A stretch of DNA of 64,000 bases, taken from contig CAACVI010000049.1 in the NCBI GenBank assembly GCA_900659855.1, forward strand, positions 1-64,000, given 5' to 3'. The stretch is from Candidatus Desulfarcum epimagneticum. GTDB lineage: Bacteria; Desulfobacterota; Desulfobacteria; Desulfobacterales; CR-1. The position numbers and the translations under genes were made by a program. Within the stretch, counting starts at the first letter, position 1, and every line of letters starts with the position of its first letter. Of the stretch, positions 51,102 to 59,736 are shown one piece after another. Below the pieces are notes generated by a model. It searched no databases, was not told where the DNA came from, and worked only from the letters and a program-made list of their open reading frames with translations.

Positions 51102-52475
51102 TTAAACGTCCAAAAGCCCCTGTATCGCCCGGGCGTGTCTGCCGGCCGAGCCGCGATTAAGGCCCGCCGCTTTTTTCGCCGCCCGCCCCACCTTTTCGGC
51201 CTCCCGGGGATGGGAAAAATAATAAACGGCCTTTCGGGCCAGATCGTCCCCGTCTTTCACCTGGACCCCGCCCCCGGTTTCCTCCAGCAGGTTTTTGGCG
51301 TCCATGAAATCCTCCATGGAGGGCCCGTAAAGCACGGGCTTTCCCCAGGCCGCCGGCTCCAGGATGTTCTGGCCGCCTTTGGGCGTCAGGCTTCCCCCGC
51401 AAAACACCAGGGTGGCGACGCTGTAAACCCCGAAAAGCTCCCCGATGGTGTCGCCGATCACCACCTGGGCGGTTTGGGAGCCCGGACGCCCGTCCAGCCG
51501 GGTCCGAAGCCGGCGGGAAAAGCCCCGCCGCGCCGCCGTCTCCATCCACTCCCCGGCCCGCTGGATATGCCGGGGAAACAGGATCAGAAGCGTGTCCGGG
51601 AAGAGACCCAATATCTTTTTATACGCGTCCAGGATCAGAGTCTCCTCAGGGCTTCGAACGCTGCCGGCCACAAAAACCGGCCGGCCCGGGGGGGCATTGT
51701 AGAGCCGCCGGGTCTTTTTTTCCAGATCCGGGTCCGCCCGGCCCGCCAGCGCGTCGTATTTGGCGTTTCCGTTGATTTGAAGCCGGTCTTCTTCGGCCCC
51801 CAGCTGTTTGATCCGGTCACAATCTCCCTGGCTGATCATGCTCAACACATCCACCTGGTCCAGGACGCGGCGGATCAGGGGGCGGATTTTTAAATAGCCG
51901 CCCACCGAGCGCTCTGAAATTCTTCCGTTAACAATGGCGGTCCGGATTCCCATGGCTTTGGCCGCGGTGAGAAAATTGGGCCATATTTCCGTCTCCAGGC
52001 ACACCAGGACGTCGGGGGCGACGGTTTTGAGCGCCCGTCTCACCGAGCGGGGAAAATCAAGCGGGGGGTAAATGAGCGCCGCGCCGGGCCCAAGCCTTTC
52101 CCGGGCGAACCCGTGGCCGTAAAAGGTGGACACGGACAAAACGACATCCACGTCGGGAATGATTTCTTCCAGGGACCGGATGATGGCCAAAGCCGAGCCC
52201 GCCTCTCCCACGGAGACCGCGTGAACCCATATCCGGGGGCGCGGGGACGCCTTGGGAAGCCGGGGGCGAAGGATTCCGTCAAGGACGCCCAGCCTCTGGG
52301 CCATGGCCGGGGAGGAGCGGAGCCAAAGCAGGGAATGGAGCCTTAAAAAGGGCCAGGACAAAAAAAAGGCCAGGGAGGTCAGGGCCCGGTATGCGGCGTA
52401 AGCCAGGTCACTGGGATTCAACGCTTTTAAATCTGTCGTTTTCGATTTTAAGAATATTGAGGCTTTTCCAGACAT
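51102..52475 (-). CDS. waaA: 3-deoxy-D-manno-octulosonic acid (Kdo) transferase
   Basis: WaaA adds Kdo to lipid A at the inner membrane. The 457-residue frame has an N-terminal membrane anchor (AYRALTSLAFFLSWPFLRLH), the acceptor-side WVHAVSVGEAGSALAIIRSLE with the catalytic Glu, CLETEIWPNFL, INGNAKYDAL, VAGSVRSPEETLIL, and the donor-site CGGSLTPKGGQNILEPAAWGKPVLYGP. The ATG at 52475 overlaps the upstream lipoprotein frame by 68 bases; a TTG at 52421 gives a more typical N-terminus and a 14-base overlap. The start is therefore uncertain. Confidence 0.93.
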   Translation of the reverse strand: MSGKASIFLKSKTTDLKALNPSDLAYAAYRALTSLAFFLSWPFLRLHSLLWLRSSPAMAQRLGVLDGILRPRLPKASPRPRIWVHAVSVGEAGSALAIIRSLEEIIPDVDVVLSVSTFYGHGFARERLGPGAALIYPPLDFPRSVRRALKTVAPDVLVCLETEIWPNFLTAAKAMGIRTAIVNGRISERSVGGYLKIRPLIRRVLDQVDVLSMISQGDCDRIKQLGAEEDRLQINGNAKYDALAGRADPDLEKKTRRLYNAPPGRPVFVAGSVRSPEETLILDAYKKILGLFPDTLLILFPRHIQRAGEWMETAARRGFSRRLRTRLDGRPGSQTAQVVIGDTIGELFGVYSVATLVFCGGSLTPKGGQNILEPAAWGKPVLYGPSMEDFMDAKNLLEETGGGVQVKDGDDLARKAVYYFSHPREAEKVGRAAKKAAGLNRGSAGRHARAIQGLLDV

Positions 52476-53109
52476 CCCCCGATGAATAAAAGGATGTGGG
52501 GCCGGTCACGCCGGGATAATTGCGCAGGTCTAAAATGGCGTCTTTCAGGTGCTCCCGGGACAACACATCCGGACGGGTGGCGAGTTTGAACAGAATCATG
52601 GCGGTGTCGTAGGACAGGGCCTCGATAAAGCCGGGCTCCTCGTCGAACGCGCCTTTGAAATCGGACACAAAGGCCCGGGTCTCTTCGGCCGGGCTGTCTT
52701 TAAAAAAACCGTCGGGAATAATGGCGTTTTGGGCGTACTCCCCGGCCATGTCGATCATCTCCTCGGAATGCCAGAGGTTGGTTCCGAAAAGATGCACATG
52801 GTCGACGTCGTAAAACGCCAGCTGGGGCAGTATCAGGCCCGCCTTTCCGGGGGAGTCGGGTATGAAAATGGCGTCGAAGTCAAGGACAATGTCAAACTCC
52901 TCCTCACCCTTTTCCTCTCCATCTTCTTCTCCGGCCCCTTCGCCGTTTTCAGCGCCGGTTTCAATCGGGGTTTCATCTGTGTCATCTGTTTGATACGGAT
53001 CGTCGCTCTTTTTTTCGGCCTCACCGCCGTTTTCCCCGTTTTCAAGGGGCCCGCCTTCGGGGAGGGGGGGGGGGCGAATAGTCCGGATCCAGATGCAGCC
53101 GCCAGGCAT
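52408..53109 (-). CDS. C-terminal part of a frameshifted LpoA-like lipoprotein
   Basis: This frame carries the second half of the periplasmic-binding fold begun at 54397: after an acidic low-complexity linker (about residues 20-70) comes DAIFIPDSPGKAGLILPQLAFYDVDHVHLFGTNLWHS and the closing lobe with EALSYDTAMILFKLA and GVTGPTSFYSSGDVWKSLNILKIE. It has no signal peptide or ribosome site of its own. It joins the upstream frame exactly if the C11 tract at 53064-53074 had ten bases. I take it as the same gene, not as an independent one. Confidence 0.75.
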   Translation of the reverse strand: MPGGCIWIRTIRPPPLPEGGPLENGENGGEAEKKSDDPYQTDDTDETPIETGAENGEGAGEEDGEEKGEEEFDIVLDFDAIFIPDSPGKAGLILPQLAFYDVDHVHLFGTNLWHSEEMIDMAGEYAQNAIIPDGFFKDSPAEETRAFVSDFKGAFDEEPGFIEALSYDTAMILFKLATRPDVLSREHLKDAILDLRNYPGVTGPTSFYSSGDVWKSLNILKIENDRFKSVESQ

Positions 53110-54397
53110 GGTAGTGGAGGGCCTCTTCCTCGGTCATCTCCGGGGCCCTCTCCAGCCGCTCGTAGTACAGCCGGGCCAGTTTTCCGATGGGTTCGGCGAA
53201 GTCCGTGTCGGCGGCGTCATAGGACTCCTGCCCCGCGATGGAGCCGCCATAGGCCATGACCTGATCCCGGAAAAGCTCCATGAAGGCGATGCCGTAATTT
53301 TCATTGGGATACAAAATAGCGAAGCGGCGGGCGTCCAGCTTCTTGAAAGAATGGGCCACCAGCGCCTCCACCTGCATCAGGGGCGTCAAAAAATTTCGAA
53401 ACACATAGTCCCCGATGTCCGCCACGCCGTCTTTCTGGGTCAGGGTGATAATGGGAACTTCCCTGGACTGGGACTCGGCCGCCGCCTGGAGAAGCGGCGT
53501 GATGGGGCCGACGATCCCCATGGCCCCCGCTTTGTCCAGCTCGGCCACGGACCGGACCGCGACGTCCGGGTCCGATTCCGTGTCTTTGATAATGATCTTG
53601 ACCCGGGGACGGTTTTCCCTCGCGCCCAAAGTCATCAGGGCCAGCTCGATTCCCTTGAGGGCTTTGCGGCCGTATATCTCGTAGGGACCGCTTAAGGGCA
53701 GAAGACAGCCGATGGCCCGGATCTCACCGTCCCGTCTCAGGCCGCGGCCCAGCCGTTTCATCAGGGCCCTGACCGCCGGGATGTTTTCATCCCCGGGGAA
53801 ATCCTCCAGAAATTCTCTTAAAAGCGCCATGCCTTTTTCCGCCTCGCCGGTGGCGGCGTAGGAGCTGGCCATGATCCGGGAGAGCCTGAATCTTTCTTCG
53901 GAGGACACGCCGCGCCTGAGAATGTCCTCGCCGGTCTCAATGACTTTTTGATATTCGGCGTCATTGTAGCGGGTTTCCACCAGGGATATCTCGTCGTTGA
54001 GGCTGAATTCCGCTTCCGGGTAAAGAAAGGCGAAACGATCCGGGGGGCCGGGGAGCGAAAAATCCGGGGGCTCATGCATTTTCCCGGCCTTCATCAGCGG
54101 GGGACTGGAAACCGGGCCGCCCCGGAAACCGGACAGGTATTTCTCATACTCGGTGCGGTCGTCCACATGGGCCTTGTCTTTAAACAGGCTTTGGGGCGGG
54201 ATTTGTTTAAAAAGGCCCTCGGGGGCCTTTTGTCTTTTCGGGCGGTAAACGTCCCGGACCAGGCGAACCTCGCCGGTCTCCGCGCCCGGCGGGGGGACGA
54301 TCGGCGCCTTTCCGGAGCATGAAAAACCGAAAAGGCACAAAAAGAGCGCCATCAGCGTCATGAAAAGGTCGCGGGATTTTGTCATCATCATGGCCAT
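53042..54397 (-). CDS. N-terminal part of an LpoA-like (Peripla_BP_6) lipoprotein
   Basis: A 451-residue lipoprotein portion. The signal ends at lipobox GFSC with Cys27. Residues about 110-215 form TPR-like helices (AEYQKVIETGEDILRRGVSSEERFRLSRIMASSYAATGEAEKGMALLREFLEDFP). From about 225 a type-I periplasmic-binding fold begins: IRAIGCLLPLSGPYEIYGRKALKGIELAL, IVGPITPLLQAAAESQSREVPIITLTQ. The order TPR then binding fold is that of LpoA, the outer-membrane activator of a penicillin-binding protein. It stops soon after a C11 tract; the rest of the domain lies in the next frame (52408-53109). As read, the product lacks the second lobe. Confidence 0.8.
   Translation of the reverse strand: MAMMMTKSRDLFMTLMALFLCLFGFSCSGKAPIVPPPGAETGEVRLVRDVYRPKRQKAPEGLFKQIPPQSLFKDKAHVDDRTEYEKYLSGFRGGPVSSPPLMKAGKMHEPPDFSLPGPPDRFAFLYPEAEFSLNDEISLVETRYNDAEYQKVIETGEDILRRGVSSEERFRLSRIMASSYAATGEAEKGMALLREFLEDFPGDENIPAVRALMKRLGRGLRRDGEIRAIGCLLPLSGPYEIYGRKALKGIELALMTLGARENRPRVKIIIKDTESDPDVAVRSVAELDKAGAMGIVGPITPLLQAAAESQSREVPIITLTQKDGVADIGDYVFRNFLTPLMQVEALVAHSFKKLDARRFAILYPNENYGIAFMELFRDQVMAYGGSIAGQESYDAADTDFAEPIGKLARLYYERLERAPEMTEEEALHYHAWRLHLDPDYSPPPPPRRRAP
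53064..53074 (-). repeat. C11 homopolymer at the frameshift point of the LpoA-like gene
   Basis: Eleven C on the minus strand code for a Pro run in both frames. With 11 the frame ends ten codons later (PPPPPRRRAP and stop). With 10 it continues as PPPLPEGGPLENG into the downstream frame. Tracts of this length slip readily during replication and are also prone to sequencing error. Confidence 0.85.
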
Positions 54398-54531
54398 GTC
54401 AATCCGGCCTCCTGAAATGTTGCTAAACTGTTTTTTTCTATAACTCTACACATCATGGCGCTTTTGTCAATCACTAATCGCCCGCCCCGTCTCCGAAGGA
54501 ACGGCGTTTAAAGCGGGATTTGTTTTTTCCC

Positions 54532-54561
54532 TTGACAAAAAACGGATTTTCTTTCTATTTT
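54532..54561 (+). promoter_or_regulatory. candidate promoter of the class II aldolase
   Basis: Consensus TTGACA at 54532-54537 and TATTTT at 54556-54561 (18-base spacer), about 30 bases before the ribosome site AAGGAGA at 54583. The 200-base divergent gap upstream contains no other feature I can support. Confidence 0.6.
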
Positions 54562-54597
54562 AGACTTTTATTTTCACTTTGCAAGGAGAGCCCAGCC

Positions 54598-55872
54598 ATG
54601 TCCCGAGACTTTGAAAAATCCCTTGAAATCGGGCGGCCGCCCAATATCAAACGCCTGTTTCCCCATTCAAAGGCGCTGATCGTCAGCGGAAAACACATTG
54701 ACCGCGCCATGCTCAAAAAAGGAAAAGCCATCGCCATGGCGGCCAACGCCCGGAACAGCCTGATCATCCGGGGGGTTCTGGCCGCGGCCCAGCGGGCCGA
54801 CGCCTGCGTGATTCTTGAGATCGCCCGCTCCGAAGGCGGGGCCGACGCCTACTGCGCCGTGAACTTCTGGAACATCGCCCGGATCGCCGACGCCCTGTGC
54901 AACGAAATGGGCGTCACCATTCCGGTGGCCATCCACGCCGATCATTACGGAATCAAAAAAAAAGAGGACGTGGCGCCGGCGAAAACGGAAATCCCCTCCC
55001 TGTTCGACGCGGGCGTCACCTCCATCGCCATCGACGCCTCCCACATGCCGGACCATGAAAATCTCTTCGCCAACATCGAGCTGAGACAGGCGGTTCCGGA
55101 ATGGGCCGGGCTTGAGACGGAAATCGGCGAAATCAAAGGCGCCCAGGGGCTTTCAACGGCGGATGAGGCCCTGTTCCTGGCCCGGGGACTCAACGCGGCC
55201 GGCATTTTTCCGGACTGGATCGCGCTCAACAACGGCACCACCCACGGCATCCAGGCCGGCGACTCCGGCATCCAGACGGATCTCACGGCCGAGATTCACC
55301 AGGCCCTGTCCCCCTATCGCGTCTCCGGAGCCCAGCACGGCACATCGGGCAACAGCTCCGCCCGCCTTAAGGAGATTCGGGACCTCACCCGCACCACCAA
55401 GGCCAACGTGGCCACGGCCCTTCAGATGATTTCCTGGGGCCTTGAGGTGAACGAATACGGAAACGCCATCCTGGACGATGAGGGGCGTTTCATCAAAACT
55501 CCCGGCCGGGGGGTCGAAGACGGCATGTGGCGCCAAATGACGGCCCACGCCGATTCCCTGGGGCTTTCGGGGGGCGGCTATAAAAAGCTCAACCTTCCCT
55601 TTGAGAACAGACTCCTGGGCCGGCCGAAGCGAATCCGGGACCGGATGGCGGCGGACGTTGAGGAATTCGCCTTCCATATGATCGCCGACACCCTGGGCTC
55701 CGGCTCCACCGCCCCCATTGTCATGGAGGAGATACTGGCGGCCGGGTCCCATGATCCCGGCCCCAAGGCCGAACGAATCGAGCGACCGGAAGACTGGACC
55801 CGGGAAAAAGCCGTTGAAAAGGCCTCCCGGATTGAATCGGACAAGGGCCCCGAGGGAGACTTCGACGATTAA
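54598..55872 (+). CDS. class II fructose-bisphosphate aldolase-family protein
   Basis: A 424-residue member of the zinc-dependent aldolase family. Zinc and substrate motifs are visible though divergent: [42 protein letters not shown] and [11 protein letters not shown]. The family cleaves fructose 1,6-bisphosphate to two triose phosphates in glycolysis and gluconeogenesis. It is longer than the usual 280-360 residues, with an extended C-terminus ([21 protein letters not shown] onward). The ATG follows AAGGAGA; the open frame to 54520 crosses the promoter. Tagatose-type specificity cannot be excluded. Confidence 0.85.
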   Translation: MSRDFEKSLEIGRPPNIKRLFPHSKALIVSGKHIDRAMLKKGKAIAMAANARNSLIIRGVLAAAQRADACVILEIARSEGGADAYCAVNFWNIARIADALCNEMGVTIPVAIHADHYGIKKKEDVAPAKTEIPSLFDAGVTSIAIDASHMPDHENLFANIELRQAVPEWAGLETEIGEIKGAQGLSTADEALFLARGLNAAGIFPDWIALNNGTTHGIQAGDSGIQTDLTAEIHQALSPYRVSGAQHGTSGNSSARLKEIRDLTRTTKANVATALQMISWGLEVNEYGNAILDDEGRFIKTPGRGVEDGMWRQMTAHADSLGLSGGGYKKLNLPFENRLLGRPKRIRDRMAADVEEFAFHMIADTLGSGSTAPIVMEEILAAGSHDPGPKAERIERPEDWTREKAVEKASRIESDKGPEGDFDD

Positions 55873-56378
55873 TGGAAAAAAAATCTTTCTGCCGGTTCTG
55901 CGGCGGTCCCCTGACCCGAAAAATGGTGGAGGGCCGCCCGCGCCTTTTCTGCGAATCATGCGCCCGGCCCATCTATGAAAACCCCATTCCCGCCACATGC
56001 GTGGTGGCGGTGGACAAAAGCGGCCGCATCCTTCTGGTCAAACGAAGCGAGCCCCCCAAGGTCGGCTTCTGGTGCCTGCCCGGGGGATTCATGGAGCTGG
56101 GGGAAACCCCCGAGGGCGCCGCTTTGAGGGAATTTGAGGAAGAGACGGGCCTGTCGGGAAAAATAGAGATCCTGCTCGGGGTCTCCACCAACCCCAGCGA
56201 TCAGTATCACACCGTCCTGATGATGGGATACCTGGTGAAAAAGTATTCGGGAATCTTAACGCCCGGGGACGACGCCTCAGACGCGGCGTTTTTTTCCCGG
56301 GACCGGATGCCTGAAATCGCCTTTTCCAGCCACCGGCGCTTTATCAGAATTTACCAGGCCGCTTATTCGGATCGCTGA
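55872..56378 (+). CDS. NUDIX hydrolase with N-terminal zinc ribbon
   Basis: A 168-residue protein. The zinc ribbon CRFCGGPL...CESC occupies residues 7-34. The Nudix box [24 protein letters not shown] lies at about 75-98 with all catalytic Glu residues. The combination resembles NAD+ pyrophosphatase NudC-like or ADP-ribose pyrophosphatases. It hydrolyses a nucleoside diphosphate linked to another group. The ATG shares its A with the aldolase stop (TAATG), so the genes are coupled. Confidence 0.88.
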   Translation: MEKKSFCRFCGGPLTRKMVEGRPRLFCESCARPIYENPIPATCVVAVDKSGRILLVKRSEPPKVGFWCLPGGFMELGETPEGAALREFEEETGLSGKIEILLGVSTNPSDQYHTVLMMGYLVKKYSGILTPGDDASDAAFFSRDRMPEIAFSSHRRFIRIYQAAYSDR

Positions 56379-56450
56379 CGGACCTGTCAAAAAAGCCCGT
56401 CCCCTTCATCTTCATCCCCGGCCCCGGGTCTTTTGCCTGAGCATGAGTGA

Positions 56451-56478
56451 TTGACTTTTGGCGCATCGTCCATATAGT
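56451..56478 (+). promoter_or_regulatory. candidate promoter of the unknown gene at 56549
   Basis: TTGACT at 56451-56456 and TATAGT at 56473-56478 are 16 bases apart, about 70 bases before the next start. Confidence 0.5.
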
Positions 56479-56548
56479 TTACATATGAACGCAGCCCCGG
56501 GCCGCTTGCGGGCGGCCATTTTAAAAACCGGTTAAAAAAACATTTTTC

Positions 56549-57091
56549 ATGCCCGAAGACAAACAAAGCCAGACCGAAAAAATCCACGACGCCATTCAGA
56601 AGGCGGCCGGCGAACTGTTCGACTTTGCTGTGGACCGGCAGGATGTCAAGTGGCTCATGGAGCGCCTCCACCCGGAGGCCGACATCAACCGGACCACGGT
56701 GGAATACGAGCTTCAGGCCCTTAAAATCGTCACAGTGGGGTGGAGCGTGGCCTACTGCCTTGAGACAAGCCCTTTGAAACAGCCCCTTTCGGAAAGCTAC
56801 TGGCTCCGGGTCCGGGACTTTTCAAACGGAATATCCGAGGCCGCGAAATACATGGCCGGGACGGACATTGATTATTTCGACATCCTCAAAACCCGTCTGG
56901 ACATGTATGTCCAGACGCTGTCTGAAAGCGGGGAGAAAGAGGAGCCCGCCTCCGTCATCGGGCCGGAATTCGCCCGAATATGCGGAAACGAACAGGACCT
57001 GTTCACCTTCATGACCGGCTCCAAAATGTTCATGTCGTCTTCCGGAAGGGTGAGGGAATACCTGGAGAAAACGGATTTTCAACCGGTTTAA
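56549..57091 (+). CDS. conserved-looking protein of unknown function
   Basis: A 180-residue soluble, mostly helical protein that I do not recognise. Features: NRTTVEYELQALKIVTVGWSVAYCLE, SESYWLRVRDFSNGISEAAKYMAGTDIDYFDILKTRLDMYVQTL. No signal peptide, membrane helix or known catalytic motif is visible. It has its own promoter and stands 62 bases before a zinc-ribbon gene, likely in one transcript. No strong ribosome site is seen before the ATG. Confidence 0.65.
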   Translation: MPEDKQSQTEKIHDAIQKAAGELFDFAVDRQDVKWLMERLHPEADINRTTVEYELQALKIVTVGWSVAYCLETSPLKQPLSESYWLRVRDFSNGISEAAKYMAGTDIDYFDILKTRLDMYVQTLSESGEKEEPASVIGPEFARICGNEQDLFTFMTGSKMFMSSSGRVREYLEKTDFQPV

Positions 57092-57153
57092 ACCCGAAAA
57101 CGAGATAAAAAGACGGCGACGAAGTCTTTTTTGAAGAAAGGGAGACCCATCCC

Positions 57154-57831
57154 ATGGCTTTTGAAACCAAAGAAGAAGTTCTGGAAAAAATCATGTCCGG
57201 GGCCAAGCCCTCGTGCCCCCACTGCAAAACCGAGATGAGCATTTGGGAAGTTCCGCCGGTTCCGGTTGGAGACGGATCCGGATGGGGGACGCCCTATCTG
57301 TTTGTGTGTTTTAACGACGACTGCTCCCTGTACCTGAGCGGATGGGAGGACATCAAAGAAAAATACGCCCACAACGCCTCATACCGGTGCATCTGCTATC
57401 CCGGCACGGAGCAGTATGAATGCATGCCGGTTTTCAGCCCCATGGGAGCCACGGGCCAGATCATCGATGAGCAGGTCCAGATGCAGGAGGAAATGCTCAA
57501 AGAATCCATTAAGAGAGGCTTTTCCATACTGGCCGACTGCTACGCTTCCAAGGACTCCCCGGGCGCGCTTCGAATCCTTCTGGACCCGACAGAGCCCATG
57601 CGGGTCCGGGTGAAGGCCGCCGAAATGATCGGGGATATCGGGGACCTGGAAGCCGTTGAGCCCATTCGGAATTTAAAGCTGGGCAACGAGATACTGGAAA
57701 AAGAGACGGAGGGCGCCGTGAAAAAAATCCACGAGCGCCATTTCACCCGGGAATGCCCCTTCTGCGCGGAGATCGTGAAAAAAAGAGCCAAAATCTGCAA
57801 ACACTGCGACAAAGAAATCGCCGGAGAATAG
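57154..57831 (+). CDS. zinc-ribbon protein with a HEAT-like middle
   Basis: A 225-residue soluble protein. An N-terminal zinc site CPHCKTEM with CFNDDC (residues 21-58), then KYAHNASYRCICYPG, a helical segment with a HEAT-like unit (ALRILLDPTEPMRVRVKAAEMIGDIGDLEAVEPIRNL, about 140-175), and a C-terminal double-Cys ribbon CPFCAEIVKKRAKICKHCDKEI. It could scaffold or bind nucleic acid or protein; function is unknown. A GGGAGA ribosome site lies before the ATG. Tandem repeats follow the stop. Confidence 0.7.
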   Translation: MAFETKEEVLEKIMSGAKPSCPHCKTEMSIWEVPPVPVGDGSGWGTPYLFVCFNDDCSLYLSGWEDIKEKYAHNASYRCICYPGTEQYECMPVFSPMGATGQIIDEQVQMQEEMLKESIKRGFSILADCYASKDSPGALRILLDPTEPMRVRVKAAEMIGDIGDLEAVEPIRNLKLGNEILEKETEGAVKKIHERHFTRECPFCAEIVKKRAKICKHCDKEIAGE

Positions 57832-57850
57832 CGCCGCTTTTCACCCCCCC

Positions 57851-57901
57851 GGGGCTTTTTTAGATCGGGGGCTTTTTTGAATCAGGGGCTTTTTTGGATC
57901 G
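57851..57901. repeat. three tandem 17-bp repeats
   Basis: Copies at 57851-57867, 57868-57884 and 57885-57901 have exactly the same period, each GGGGCTTTTTT plus six variable bases ending ATCG or ATCA. They fill most of the 87-base gap before a sensor kinase. Preceded by CCCCCCC, the first copy could form a short terminator (C4/G4 then T6), so the array may be a multiplied terminator T-tract or an operator. Confidence 0.8.
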
Positions 57902-57918
57902 GAGACCATTTTTTTTAA

Positions 57919-59733
57919 ATGTCCGGAAATTTAAGTTTGGGAATCAAAACAGCGTGCATCTTCGCCGCCACGTGGATGTCCGCCTACGGCCTCATCATCG
58001 CGGCCCAGGGCCACGTGTTCGACATTTTTAAAAAAGACGCCGCCGGCTATGAGGAGATCATTGATGAGATACAGGGAAGCTTTCACAGCGCCAAGGACCG
58101 GGCGCGTCTGTTTTTCATGGATGGGTCCCCGGGGGACAAAGAAAAAGCCTTTCAATCCATTGGGGAATGCCTTGAAAAAATCAACCGGCTGACCCATGCG
58201 CAAAAAAACGACGGCGAGATCGCCCAAAAGCTCGGGGCCGTCAAAACCGACGTGTCGGCCTGGCTTTCGCATTTTGGCGCCTACACCCGGCGGGCCTTTG
58301 AAAAGGCCGGGCTGGAGTCGGATATCAAACAGCGGCTGGCCGGGATCAAAGCCCGCCTGAGAGACATTCCCTTTGAGAGCAACCGAAACGCCCTGGAGCG
58401 GGCGACGGACGCGGCGCTGAAGGTTTTTCTTTCCCGGAAAGCCGGCGAGGTCCGCTGGGAAGAGTCGAAAAAAGAAATGGACCTCTCCCAGGCGGCCTTC
58501 GCCTCCTGGGCCCGGTACGCCCGCCGGACCTCCCTTCAGGAACGGGCCCGGCAGGACCTGGCCCGTTTCCAGGCGTTTCGCGAAGGCGTCTCCGACTTCC
58601 ATTTAAAAACCCTGGAGCAGGAAAAAAACAGGGCCGACATGGAGGAGAGAGAAAAAAAAATCTCCCGCGCCTTTCTGGAAATCGTCAAGCTGGACCAGCT
58701 GGAGAAATTTTTGGAATCGGCCAACGCGATTCTTTTGAAATACATGGCCGCGTTTTTTGTCCTGGGCATGGCGTTTTTCATGTTCGCCGCCCGAAAGTGG
58801 CTGACGGCGCCCATCCGCCGCCTGGAAAAAAGCGCCCGCCAACTGGCGGCCGGAAACCTGGATTCGGAAATCGACACCCGGCGCGGGGATGAGCTGGGAA
58901 GCCTGGCCAAAAGCATGGACGCCATGCGCGTCCGAATCCGAAATCACGTCCGGGACATGGAGTCCAAAAATGAAAAAATGCGGCGGCTCACGGAAAAAAT
59001 CCACTTCAGCCGCCTCAACGCCATGGAGGACATGGGGGCGGGCGTGTCCCATGAGATCAACCAGCCGCTGACCATTATCAAACTCAGAACCGAGCGTCTT
59101 CTCCACGATCTGTCCCGGGACTGTTTTGTTGAAGAAAAGGAGTATGAGGCGTTTCACCGCGCCATGGAAAAAAATATCTTCCAGGTCTCCCGGGTGGACG
59201 AGGTGATTAAAAAAATGAGTCTCCTGACCCGGGACGATCCAGACCCCCGCGGCGCCTTTGACGCCCGAAAGCCTCTGGAATGGGCGCTGTCGCTTTTCCG
59301 GGAGCGGTTGAAAAGAAACGGAATCGTCCTTGAAACAGACATCAAAGACGGTCTGCCCCCTGTGGCCGCGACCCCCAGGGCCTTGCGGATTGTCTGCCTG
59401 AGCCTGATCAGCAACGCCCGTTTCGCCGTGAACGAAAAGGCGAAAGCCGTCCCCGGCCACCGAAAAAAAATAACAGCCCGGCTTTACCGGGACGAAAACC
59501 GGCGTCGGCCGGCCCTGGAGATCGCGGACAACGGCGTCGGAATGAGCCGGGAGGCCCGGGACCGATGCCTGGAGCCTTTTTTCACCACCCGGGAAGTCAA
59601 TGAGGGCATGGGAATGGGCCTTTTCATCGCGTACCGCGTCGCAAAGGAATCCGGAATGAAAATCGAGATCGAAAGCGAGGCGAACAGGGGGTCCGTTTTT
59701 CGAATCTTAATGCCCGCCGCAAAAGGAGCTTGA
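57919..59733 (+). CDS. membrane sensor histidine kinase with HAMP domain
   Basis: A 604-residue kinase with one membrane helix near residues 9-30, a long helical sensor region outside (about 35-270), a second membrane helix near 275-293 (YMAAFFVLGMAFFMFAA), then HAMP (about 294-345). The phosphoacceptor is His378 in VSHEINQPLTIIKLRTE. ATPase motifs are SNARFAV, DNGVGMS and GMGMGLFIAYRVA. It signals to the response regulator encoded three bases downstream. The signal is unknown. The kinase core resembles the orphan kinase at 22468. No clear ribosome site precedes the ATG. Confidence 0.9.
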   Translation: MSGNLSLGIKTACIFAATWMSAYGLIIAAQGHVFDIFKKDAAGYEEIIDEIQGSFHSAKDRARLFFMDGSPGDKEKAFQSIGECLEKINRLTHAQKNDGEIAQKLGAVKTDVSAWLSHFGAYTRRAFEKAGLESDIKQRLAGIKARLRDIPFESNRNALERATDAALKVFLSRKAGEVRWEESKKEMDLSQAAFASWARYARRTSLQERARQDLARFQAFREGVSDFHLKTLEQEKNRADMEEREKKISRAFLEIVKLDQLEKFLESANAILLKYMAAFFVLGMAFFMFAARKWLTAPIRRLEKSARQLAAGNLDSEIDTRRGDELGSLAKSMDAMRVRIRNHVRDMESKNEKMRRLTEKIHFSRLNAMEDMGAGVSHEINQPLTIIKLRTERLLHDLSRDCFVEEKEYEAFHRAMEKNIFQVSRVDEVIKKMSLLTRDDPDPRGAFDARKPLEWALSLFRERLKRNGIVLETDIKDGLPPVAATPRALRIVCLSLISNARFAVNEKAKAVPGHRKKITARLYRDENRRRPALEIADNGVGMSREARDRCLEPFFTTREVNEGMGMGLFIAYRVAKESGMKIEIESEANRGSVFRILMPAAKGA

Positions 59734-59736
59734 TAA

